Shown here: in pieces, positions 1 through 7,400 of the stretch
How positions within the stretch are numbered: the stretch's first letter is position 1
Layout: each line of letters opens with the position of its first letter
Position numbers and translations under genes: made by a program
Notes under the pieces: model-generated
Database searches by the model: none
Told to the model about the DNA's origin: nothing
The model's input: only the letters and a program-made list of their open reading frames with translations
NCBI GenBank assembly: GCA_012271065.1
Contig: JAAXHE010000094.1
Span: 4,763 to 32,764 of the forward strand
DNA: 28,002 bases
Direction of reading: 5' to 3'
Source: Candidatus Latescibacterota bacterium
GTDB lineage: Bacteria > Latescibacterota > UBA2968 > GCA-2709665

Positions 1-62
1 CGTTTCGTCAATGGTTATCGCAAAGCATGTCATTCTGAGCGAAGTCGAAGAATCCCCCGTCT
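1..62 (+). repeat. 62-bp dispersed repeat, copy 1
   Basis: This stretch matches 693-754 at 61 of 62 positions, the difference being A at 42 versus T at 734. Its core, CATTCTGAGCGAAGTCGAAG, resembles short interspersed repeats common in genomes of uncultivated bacteria; that resemblance is from memory. It abuts the window edge and may extend further left. No ORF runs through it convincingly. Confidence 0.85.
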
Positions 63-162
63 GTTCGATTGTCCATAGCGCAGAAATGCAGGAAACACAT
101 TTGCGCGGAGACGTCTTCAGCCATTTGGCTTCCAATGCATGAAAGTATGGGCTAAACTTCCG

Positions 163-444
163 ATGAACCGATATTTCGTCTACGTTATGGCAGGTCGAAG
201 TGGCACACTCTACATAGGAGTAACCAACAATCTTAGACGACGGGTTTTTGAGCACAAACATAAGCTCATACCAGGTTTCACCAGCAGGTATGGGTTGAAT
301 AGACTGATATACTTTGAATCGACACCCGACGTCCGCAGAGCGATATCAAGAGAGAAACAGCTAAAGGGGTGGACTCGACAGAAAAAGCTCGATCTTATCA
401 GTTGCACCAATCCGGCACTGGCAGATCTGTCTAAGGACTGGTAG
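163..444 (+). CDS. GIY-YIG nuclease family protein (YhbQ/UPF0213-like)
   Basis: This small single-domain GIY-YIG endonuclease is about 93 residues, typical of the UPF0213/YhbQ group. The N-terminal strands read YFVYVM then GTLYIGVTNNL, the GIY-YIG signature. RRRVFEHK follows and supplies the family arginine and histidine, and RLIYFE supplies the metal-binding glutamate. A basic segment (SREKQLKGWTRQKKLDLI) completes the usual fold, so all key residues appear present. I chose the ATG at 163 because homologues begin right before the first strand. An in-frame ATG at 139 would add eight residues; neither start has a strong Shine-Dalgarno. Flanking repeats at 1-62, 596-671 and 693-754 suggest a mobile unit. 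A role in DNA repair or repeat mobility is inferred, not shown. Confidence 0.85.
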   Translation: MNRYFVYVMAGRSGTLYIGVTNNLRRRVFEHKHKLIPGFTSRYGLNRLIYFESTPDVRRAISREKQLKGWTRQKKLDLISCTNPALADLSKDW

Positions 445-595
445 GCGAGTCGACGTAACAACGCGACGGTTCGCGAGTGTCTCCCGAGTATTCCCTTGTA
501 CATGATGTTCGGTCGCCCCGTCATTGAACGTCGTCGAAGACGGGGCGGACGTGCCGCCTCTCAGGTATCGACACGTGCAAATCGCGCGGGTATCA

Positions 596-671
596 TCGGA
601 TGCCGCAGTAGATCCTTCGTCGGCCTGCCGCCTGCCTGGCGGGCAGACAGGGCCTCCTCAGGATGACAGTA
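596..671 (-). repeat. Dispersed repeat interrupted by a palindromic element
   Basis: Read on the minus strand, it begins CTGTCATCCTGAGGAGG and ends GACGAAGGATCTACTGCGG. These look like the two halves of the same general class of repeat as the 62-bp copies. Between them lies a CTGCC/GGCAG-containing palindromic insert (about 621-650), related to the elements at 3514-3534 and 4877-4919. The arrangement looks like one short repeat nested inside another. Confidence 0.65.
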
Positions 672-692
672 TCGGCGAAGGTGTGGGCTCAG

Positions 693-754
693 CGTTTCGT
701 CAATGGTTATCGCAAAGCATGTCATTCTGAGCGTAGTCGAAGAATCCCCCGTCT
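693..754 (+). repeat. 62-bp dispersed repeat, copy 2
   Basis: Direct copy of 1-62 with a single mismatch (position 734). Beyond 754 the two copies diverge, although weak similarity resumes around GTGCGCGGA (about 795). Together the two direct copies bracket the GIY-YIG gene. Confidence 0.85.
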
Positions 755-905
755 TCTCGGTTGGACGTTTGGCGGCAACGTTAGCAGACGCAAGTGCGCG
801 GACCCATCGTCCGCATGACCATCGCACAGTCTGTCATTCTGACTGGAATCTATCGTTGTGTTTTCGGCAACCGGCGCATTTGTTATTCTTGCAGGAGGTG
901 AAGCC

Positions 906-1043
906 ATGTCAGGCGTCCTGGCGGAAATACGACGTCAGCAGCGAGAAGAGGGGCGAAACGAAGTGCTCCAATGGATTAGAGAACAGGAGGAAGCAGGGGT
1001 GCAGTTTAAAGATCCTCCGCCATATTCTCCGGAAAAGAAATGA
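906..1043 (+). CDS. Small hypothetical protein (45 aa)
   Basis: I do not recognise this protein. It is charged and mostly helical in character: an N-terminal MSGVLAEIRRQQREEGRNEV, then a Glu-rich stretch (WIREQEEAG) and a Pro-rich tail (DPPPYSPEKK). It has no membrane segment, signal peptide or cysteines. The start is well supported by AGGAGGTGA at 892-900, six bases before the ATG. An upstream in-frame start at 858 would run through the Shine-Dalgarno and is less likely. A strong rho-independent terminator follows 25 bases after the stop, so this looks like a complete monocistronic unit. Function is unknown. Confidence 0.7.
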   Translation: MSGVLAEIRRQQREEGRNEVLQWIREQEEAGVQFKDPPPYSPEKK

Positions 1044-1068
1044 TCCAATTTGCCCGACGCGGTCCCTG

Positions 1069-1101
1069 AAAAAAGCCTCCACGTGATGCCGGAGGCTTTT
1101 T
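1069..1101 (+). terminator. Rho-independent terminator
   Basis: AAAAAAGCCTCC (1069-1080), a ten-base loop and GGAGGCTTTTT (1091-1101) form a perfect stem with a T-run. The flanking A and T tracts would let it work in both directions. It ends the small gene at 906-1043 and separates it from the membrane glycosyltransferase downstream. Confidence 0.9.
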
Positions 1102-1306
1102 GTTTGGCGATTATAACCCATAGTCGCGTCACGCCTGCACAACATGCAGAGTCAAAATTCCTCGCGGTGGACGGATTCATCTCAAAAACCCGGAATTGGG
1201 AGCATTCTTCAGGCTTGTCGGTTTTCTATCCCGTCCATCCATGTAAATTCCGGTTTTCGAGCAGGGATGTAGCGATCTTCGACTCCGGTAGACAGCGGCG
1301 AAAGAT

Positions 1307-3280
1307 ATGGCGAAACGCACCTCCCGAGAGCGCAAGGAACCAGCCGTTTCTCACGAAAGCCCTGGTCTGAAACGCAAGTGTGCCTGGCCGGTTCTGGTGG
1401 GCATCGCGGCGTTAGTGGTTTACGCCAATGCGCTGGGCAACGGGCTGGTTTACGACGACCGGTTTCTGATCGTACGAAGCTGGCTCGTGGAGCGGATGGA
1501 TTTCAGGAGCGTATTCACCACCCACTATTGGGCGGGTTATCCCGGAAACGAAACCGGGCAATACCGGCCCCTGACCGTGCTTACGTTTCTGCTGGACGCG
1601 CTCGGGGGCATTAGCCCGTTTCGGTTTCATCTGACCAACGTGCTTCTCCACGTCTGTTGCAGCGTTCTGGCGTGGACGTTGTGCAGGCGCGCGGGCCTGA
1701 GCCGTTTTGCGGCGGGTCTTGCGGGCCTGTTGTTTGCAGTGCATCCGATTCACTCGGAAGTGGCGGCGGGTGTGACCTTTGGCCGGTCCGACCTGCTCGC
1801 CGGCGCCTTTTTGCTGGCCGGCATGTTGTTATACATGCAACGTTCGCGTTCCCACGCGTCCTACGTGCTCGCGCTCGTTGCTTTTTTCTGTGGATTGCTC
1901 AGCAAGGAGAGCGCGCTGGCGTTGTTGGGCCTGATTGTCGTTTATGACCTCGCGGTCGGGATAGGGGTTGCAGAGGGCGAGACTTTATCGGATAAAAGGG
2001 AGAAAAAGGAAAGCTGGAGAGGACCGTCGAAAGCAAGTTTAAACTGGTCGGCCGGCAGACTCGGAGGGACGGAGATTCTACACCGCATTCTGTCCGTCAC
2101 ATGGGCAAGATGGCCGTGGTGGATGGGCTTCGCGGGCGTATTCGGGATCTGTCTGGTCGTTCGCAGCGCCGCGGCCGGGCTGGGCTTCACCCCCGGTGGG
2201 ATGACGGAGCTGGTGAATCCGCTCTATGGCGCTTCGCTTGAAACGCGCGTCCTGACGGCCGGGAGAATCTTCTGGCGCTACGTTGTGCTCCTGGTATTGC
2301 CGTGGCGGCTTTCCGTGGATTACTCTTACAAGGCGATTCCGGTTGCGGCTTCGCTCCTGGAGCCGGGCGTGATCGCGGGGCTGGCGCTGGGCCTTGCGGG
2401 ACTGGGGTTGTGGGTGCGATCGCTGGGAAAGTGGCCGCGGCTGTTTTTCTGTGGCGCGCTTTTCTGGGTGCCCTATCTGGGGGTGTCGCAGACCGTGGTG
2501 CTGCTGAACTCGATGGTTCAGGAGCGTTTTCTGTATATACCGGCACTCGGAGTGTTCGCACTTGCGGGAATTTGCGCAGAGCGGTTGTTCAGGAGGTTTG
2601 GGTTCACCGTCGTTGTCGCGATGGGTCTTGTATGTCTGGGGTACGCCGCGCGCACCGTGGTGCGCAACAAAGATTGGAGAGATGAATTCAGCCTGTTTTC
2701 TAGCGCGGCCCGCGCCTATCCGGCGAGCGCGAAGATGCATCACGCGGTGGGTCAGGTGCTTGCCGAGCAGGGACGGGTGGATCTGGCAATTCTTGCTTTT
2801 CGACGGGCGCTGTCCATCCGGGAAGAAGCGATGACCTATAACAATCTGGGCAATGCGTACGGCGTGAAAGGGATCTTCGAACAGGCCGTCGCGGCATATC
2901 GGAAAGCCTTGGAGCTGGATCCGCAATTCGCGGAGGCCTGGATGAATCTGGGCGTGACGGCCATGCGGGCCGGCGAGTGGGCGGTAGCCGCCGACGGATT
3001 CAGGCAGGCTGCGGTTCTGCTGCCGGAGGATAAGGAGGCCCACTTCAATCTCGGCGTGGCGCTGGAGAAAACGGGCCGGCCGGACGACGCGGCGCATGCA
3101 TATCGCCGGTCCGAGGCGCTGGGCGACGCGAGGGCGTATTTCAACCTGGGTGCGGTGCTACAAAAACAGGGCAGGTCAGGAGATGCCGTCGAAGCCTACG
3201 AAGCGTTTCTGAAGCAGTGGCGGGGCGACCCACAGGTTTCATCCGAAGCCCGGCGCCGGATTCGGATGCTGTCGGAATGA
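1307..3280 (+). CDS. TMTC-like (DUF1736) GT-C glycosyltransferase with C-terminal TPRs
   Basis: Polytopic inner-membrane protein of 657 residues resembling animal TMTC protein O-mannosyltransferases and their bacterial relatives. Residues 25-45 form the first membrane segment, followed by GLVYDD (about 46-51), the acidic GT-C loop motif. GQYRPLTVLTF (84-94), NVLLH (111-115) and VHPIHSEVAAGVTFGRSDLLA (145-165) match the TMTC pattern. NPLYGASLETRVLTAGRIFWRY through SVDYSYKAIP (about 304-345) matches DUF1736, and QERFLYIPALG (405-415) is the conserved segment after it. From about residue 475 to 640 there are four to five TPRs. Such enzymes would transfer a sugar from a lipid-linked donor to an exported protein; the substrate here is unknown. 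Residues 220-262 are a hydrophilic loop of atypical composition. The start lacks a strong Shine-Dalgarno. Confidence 0.85.
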   Translation: MAKRTSRERKEPAVSHESPGLKRKCAWPVLVGIAALVVYANALGNGLVYDDRFLIVRSWLVERMDFRSVFTTHYWAGYPGNETGQYRPLTVLTFLLDALGGISPFRFHLTNVLLHVCCSVLAWTLCRRAGLSRFAAGLAGLLFAVHPIHSEVAAGVTFGRSDLLAGAFLLAGMLLYMQRSRSHASYVLALVAFFCGLLSKESALALLGLIVVYDLAVGIGVAEGETLSDKREKKESWRGPSKASLNWSAGRLGGTEILHRILSVTWARWPWWMGFAGVFGICLVVRSAAAGLGFTPGGMTELVNPLYGASLETRVLTAGRIFWRYVVLLVLPWRLSVDYSYKAIPVAASLLEPGVIAGLALGLAGLGLWVRSLGKWPRLFFCGALFWVPYLGVSQTVVLLNSMVQERFLYIPALGVFALAGICAERLFRRFGFTVVVAMGLVCLGYAARTVVRNKDWRDEFSLFSSAARAYPASAKMHHAVGQVLAEQGRVDLAILAFRRALSIREEAMTYNNLGNAYGVKGIFEQAVAAYRKALELDPQFAEAWMNLGVTAMRAGEWAVAADGFRQAAVLLPEDKEAHFNLGVALEKTGRPDDAAHAYRRSEALGDARAYFNLGAVLQKQGRSGDAVEAYEAFLKQWRGDPQVSSEARRRIRMLSE

Positions 3281-3313
3281 CGCCCGATCACCACGTCAAG
3301 ATCAGAATCAGCT

Positions 3314-3341
3314 TTGATTTTTCTGTTATATGTCTTATTCT
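3314..3341 (+). promoter_or_regulatory. Possible sigma70-like promoter in an AT-rich gap
   Basis: TTGATT (3314-3319) and TATTCT (3336-3341) are separated by 16 bases inside an AT-rich island (3310-3360) that stands out from the GC-rich surroundings. It could drive the coiled-coil genes downstream, although the leader would be about 200 bases. Weak evidence. Confidence 0.3.
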
Positions 3342-3405
3342 ATTACAAGTAGCGATAAATAGCTGGAACTTTCAGTCCCGGATACACAGGAGTATGATGA
3401 AAACC

Positions 3406-3460
3406 ATCGGGTGGTCCCGATAATGGGCGCCACTGTCTTTCCCGATCTATCCGGATCGGG
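3406..3460 (+). other. Two related hairpins in the leader of the coiled-coil gene
   Basis: ATCGGG (3406-3411) pairs with CCCGAT (3416-3421), and CCCGATC (3441-3447) pairs with GATCGGG (3454-3460). Both stems use the same CCCGAT word, so alternative pairings are possible. No T-run follows, so a simple terminator is unlikely. This may be a leader structure or repeat debris. Confidence 0.35.
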
Positions 3461-3513
3461 GGTTATCGTTAAATGTAAGCGGAGTTAAGACCGTTTCCGC
3501 AATCCGCACACCG

Positions 3514-3534
3514 ACCTGCCTTGTCGGCAGACAG
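3514..3534. repeat. Short palindromic element (CTGCC/GGCAG family)
   Basis: CCTGCC, a TTGTC loop, then GGCAGACAGG. It shares the CTGCC...GGCAGACAGG layout with the inserts at 621-650 and 4877-4919. Its right edge runs directly into the AGGAAGGA Shine-Dalgarno of the following gene. Confidence 0.6.
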
Positions 3535-3547
3535 GAAGGATTCAGAC

Positions 3548-3754
3548 ATGCAGGCCGCAACGCCGCAGGCCGATTTTGACGCTCGCCTGTCCCGTCTCGA
3601 GGGCGTAATTGAGCAGATGGACCAGCGCCTTACGGCCATCGAAGCGCGTCTGACGAATCTCGAAGCGCGCATGGATAGTGGTTTCCGCTGGATCATCGGC
3701 ATTCAATTCACTTCGCTTGTCGCTCTCGGAACGTTGATCCTGGTCAAACTGTAG
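3548..3754 (+). CDS. Small coiled-coil protein with C-terminal membrane anchor
   Basis: 68-residue protein. Residues about 10-43 form heptads (RLEGVIEQ, QRLTAIE, ARLTNLE, ARM) predicted to be a coiled coil. Residues about 48-66 (WIIGIQFTSLVALGTLILV) form one membrane span with a short KL tail, so it is probably a tail-anchored, N-in protein. The ATG at 3548 is preferred because AGGAAGGA (3533-3540) lies seven bases upstream; an upstream in-frame TTG at 3521 falls inside a palindromic repeat. It is paralogous to the gene at 4040-4282. A function in oligomerisation or scaffolding is only inferred. Confidence 0.75.
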   Translation: MQAATPQADFDARLSRLEGVIEQMDQRLTAIEARLTNLEARMDSGFRWIIGIQFTSLVALGTLILVKL

Positions 3755-3865
3755 CCACCCCTGTACGGGCGAAGGTGGATTGTTCGCGGCATGAATCGCA
3801 CCGCTTTCCATCGTCCTCGAACGCCAGCACCGGCGTCCTCTGTAGTCCCGTAAAACCGCTTGGCC

Positions 3866-3935
3866 AGCGAGTCACTCGCTTCGTTCAACGCCCCTTTTCT
3901 CTCAGGAGAGGGAGCGGGGATAGAGGTCCTCACTT
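3866..3935. repeat. Possible repeat debris with hairpins
   Basis: AGCGAGT, one C, ACTCGCT (3866-3880) is a perfect hairpin, followed by CTCTC-AG-GAGAG (about 3899-3910) and GGGAGCGGGGATAGAGG. The composition resembles non-coding interspersed repeats. No gene is supported between 3755 and 4039. Confidence 0.4.
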
Positions 3936-4039
3936 TTGGTCTATCCATTTATTCACTCGAACTATGCGACACATAATTCGTATGACGCTATTGACCGGTG
4001 CAATCACGATACCACCGCAGAACAACAGAGGGTCGAGCA

Positions 4040-4282
4040 ATGAACGATGTGAGAGAGCTGTCGGAGCGCCAGGTGCGGCTTGAGGGTGTCATAGAGCAGC
4101 TTGACCGCCGTCTTGACGCCATAGAGCGTCGGTTTGACGCGATAGAACGGCGTCTTGACGCCGTAGAGCGGCGCATGACTGCCCTTGAAGCGAGCATGCG
4201 CCACGGTTTCTTCTGGCTGATTGGCCTGATGATTACTTCCTGGCTGTCGATCGTGGGACTGATTCTGTGGAAGCTGGGATAA
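4040..4282 (+). CDS. Small coiled-coil protein with C-terminal membrane anchor (paralogue)
   Basis: 80-residue paralogue of 3548-3754, sharing the RLEGVIEQ core, the heptads and a terminal membrane span (about 57-78, FFWLIGLMITSWLSIVGLIL). The heptads are unusually regular: RRLDAIE, RRFDAIE, RRLDAVE and RRMTALE, encoded by four consecutive 21-bp units at 4106-4189 that remain similar as DNA. It is therefore longer by about one or two heptads than its neighbour. AGAGGG (4027-4032) lies seven bases upstream of the ATG, which favours 4040 over an in-frame upstream ATG at 3998. Function unknown. Confidence 0.75.
   Translation: MNDVRELSERQVRLEGVIEQLDRRLDAIERRFDAIERRLDAVERRMTALEASMRHGFFWLIGLMITSWLSIVGLILWKLG
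4106..4189 (+). repeat. Tandem 21-bp coding repeats (heptads)
   Basis: Four units begin at 4106, 4127, 4148 and 4169. The first three are closely similar DNA (CGC CGT CTT GAC GCC ATA GAG type); the fourth has diverged. Each encodes one coiled-coil heptad. This is the kind of array that can change copy number by slippage. Confidence 0.8.
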
Positions 4283-4410
4283 GCGCAGGTCAATTCGTTT
4301 TGAGGTCTACAGGTTGAGCAGGCAACGAAAGCGGATCGTGGACAGCCAGCGCCGGTTAGCGAAAGGGCCTTGTCACGCCAACCGCCCATGTCAATGTACA
4401 CCTTTCATTT

Positions 4411-4432
4411 GTAGGGGCGGTTCACGAACCGC
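4411..4432. repeat. GTAGGGGCG-type palindromic repeat
   Basis: GTAGGGGCGGTTCACGAACC continues into GCC: GGCGGTTC pairs with GAACCGCC around two central bases. It starts with the same GTAGGGGCG word as the element at 9671-9698. It lies immediately upstream of the GWxTD gene. Confidence 0.6.
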
Positions 4433-4459
4433 CGTGTGACTTTCGCGGAGGAGCCGTGT

Positions 4460-7400
4460 GTGTCGCGATCGAGAAACATGCCCATCGATTCGATAGCCCG
4501 TCGCCTGGTCACCGCCTGCTGGTTCCTGGCCGGAAGTGCGCTGCCGGTTCAGGCAGAGTCCGATAACCGACGGATCTGGACCGCTTTCTACGAAAACGGG
4601 CAGGCCGCCCTGACCGAAGTCTGGTCCGAGGATGCAGTGGGAACCGAACGCAAACTGGGCGCCTTTCCAGGCCGGCCGGGACAATTGGGCTGGTCCGCGG
4701 ACGGGCGGCGCCTGTTTTACAGGGACCGCCCATTGCGGGACTATCGTCTTTCCGGGTTGGGGCAGGCGGTTGCGCCGATGGTGGAGCGCCAGGTATGGGA
4801 GGTGATGGTAAACGGCACGGTCGTCCGGCGTCCGGGAGAAGTCGAATTCGGACGTCTCGACGTTGAGTGGGTTTCCGCCTGCCTGCGCCTGCCTGTGCGT
4901 CACCGCACGCAGACAGGCCGTGCTCGCCGCGGCAGGGAGGCACAAAACGGGGGTCCGGGAAACGGGCCCAACCGCTCGCTCTCGGGCGTAGAGAGGGCGA
5001 TGATGACCGTGAAACTCGCCTACGGGTCCCTGCATCAGTGGGATTTTCGTCAGGCGCAGCTTCTTTATCGCGATGCGGCCCAACAGTTCGAGGCCATGGC
5101 GCGGGGTCGCCTCCTTTATTCCAAGCCGGCGATGGCTTACGCGAAGCTGTTGGCACACAGATCGCGGATGGCGTCGTCCGAGGGCGCCCGATGGGTTGGC
5201 AGGGAGAACCTGTCCGCGATCGGTGAGATGATTCGTGAGTACCGGCGACTCCACAACGGCAATTCGCCTGTCAACCTGGAGGTCTTGATGGCTTCTGCTC
5301 GCGCGGGTGGATTGGACGAAGCGGAGGAACGGATCCTCAAACGGATGTTCAGGTCTCCTGAAGATCAGAAGCAACGCCCGATCAGTTATTTCTATCGATC
5401 CGTCGCCGCTGACGGCGAGGCAATGGTGATCAGTCCCTATCACCGGGGGCGGCTGTTGGAACTGGTGCGCCAGGGGGACGGATTCAAGGTGGTGGACAGG
5501 GCCGCGGGCGAAGCGCAGGTCGATTCGTTGCTGGCCGTGGGCAGTCGGGCGCTGGAAAAAGACGCGTCTGCCGCGGTGCCCGTCCTTCAGGTGGTCACGC
5601 TGATGGCGCCGGGATCCGCGCGCGGGCATTCCCGGTTGGGTTACGCCTATCTGAAATCCAAAAATCCCGATGCGGCGCTGCGTTCGTTCGAACGCGCTGT
5701 ACGGCTGGATCACAGGCTGGCCGAAGCGTATAACGGATTGGGGCAGGTGTTCGAAACGCGGCCTAAAGCCAGGTACGATGCGATCCGTTATTATACCAAA
5801 GCGCTGCAGTACAACCGCGACTATCTGGAAGCCCGTTTCAATATCGCCAGACTTCGCCGCAGCCTGCAGGAGCACGACGCGAAATACGACATTGAGAAAG
5901 TGATCGACATAGATCCAACGTATGCGCCCGCCTATCTGCTTCTGGGGGAGTGGTACGAGGTCCACGAAGAGGACTTCGAACGGGCGGCGCTCCTTTACGC
6001 GCGATACATGACGCTGAAACCGGATGATCCCGAGGGACGGAAGCGCCTCGCCGCGGTGTATCTGCGATCCCGGAACTACGAACGAATCGTGGATCTGCTC
6101 ACGGATTACGTCCGTGAACACCCGGATGAAACCGGCGTTATGGCCGTGCTGGCCCAGGCATGCGTACAGCTGGGACGGCTCGAGTGGGCGGACAGGTATT
6201 TCCGGGAGTACCTGCAGGCGGCCACACCATACGAGCAGGCGCTGTACCGCGATCCAGTACTGCTGATGTCCTCCGAGGAACGCGAAGCGTATGAACGCGC
6301 AGAGGGCTCGGATCGTGTCGAACGGGTCAAACGGTTCTGGTCGGCGCACGACCCGGACCTGACCACGGCCATCAACGAGCGGCTGCTGGAACACTATCGG
6401 CGGGTCTGGTACGCGCTCGGGGCTTATTCGAAAGGCAAACAGCCCTGGGACCGGCGGGGCGAGGTGTATATCCGGTTCGGCGAACCCGATTACCGGTCGA
6501 CGTCCAATATGAAGAATTACAACCAGAGCCTGAAGGTGCAGCGGGTCCGGGAACGCATTGCCCGGCAGATGTACGGACAGGCTGCCCTGCAGATGACGTT
6601 CATGGGTGGCCCCGTGTACGCCGTGCGCAGTTTGAAGTCCAATCTCAGCGGCGGCGCGAACCTGGGCGACGGGTTCGCCGCCGACCGGCGGGTCGTGGAT
6701 CTCAGCATTGCCGCACGGAACACCGAAGCCTCCCGCGTGGCATCCGGGGGCGAGGCCCAGCGGACGGGGGTCGCCTTTGAATCGGGCGTTACGGCGAACA
6801 ATGAACTGACGGGCGAATCCCTGGAGCTACTCCGGTTCGAGAACGTTCAGATGAATCATGGAGCTCTGGCGCTCGCAGACTCCCCCAACGATTTTGCGTT
6901 CAAGGCCGTAACCTCGCAGGACGACGCCTCGATGGTGCCCTGGGAAGTCTGGGTCTATACCGGTGTGAATGGTGGCATCGAAATCACCTTTACCGACGAG
7001 CACATGCGCGGCGAGTTCGACTACGCCCCTCCGCCGATGGACGTGCGCATACCCATGCAGCAGCTTGCGCGGTTCAACCAGTTCAATCCGCGGTCCGTGG
7101 CCAAACAGGCGGCCCTGGTGACGCCGGATTACTACAAGCCGCCTGAAAACAAACTGCCGCTGGAGTTCTACTACGATCTGGCCAACTTCCGGGAGGACGA
7201 ACGGGGCGCCGGGTCCATTCTGGAGGTGTACTTCGGCGCGCCTTATAAGCTGGGCAAGTACTCTCGGGACGACGACGAAACCGAGATGTTTCTTGAACGT
7301 TCCGTGGCACTCAACAACCCGCGAACCGGCGCGGTCTATCGCAGGCAGGGCAATCTGGTATACCGCGGCGGCGGCGACCTGACCGGGATGCGCGGGGGCT

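Larger units (their letters stand above)
445..905. other. Repeat-rich gap without a convincing gene
   Basis: These 461 bases hold an inverted repeat copy (596-671), the second direct 62-bp repeat (693-754) and a diverged fragment near 832-853 (TGTCATTCTGACTGGAATCT). Short ORFs crossing the gap in several frames simply translate the repeats, lack ribosome binding sites and show no family features. Confidence 0.7.

Noticed and set aside
1..754. CRISPR-like array from the repeated 62-bp segments
   Set aside because: Only two direct copies, 692 bp apart with a gene between, and no spacer periodicity or cas genes.
524..1086. Short ORFs crossing the repeat region after the GIY-YIG gene
   Set aside because: They translate repeats in several frames and lack ribosome binding sites.
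2078..3097. 339-codon minus-strand frame opposite the TMTC-like gene
   Set aside because: Arg/His/Pro-rich translation with no domain features; antisense to a well-supported membrane/TPR gene.
4391..6394. 667-codon open frame on the minus strand opposite the GWxTD gene
   Set aside because: It is a shadow of high-GC coding sequence: no family motifs, His/Arg/Gln-rich composition, and the plus-strand frame has clear domains.
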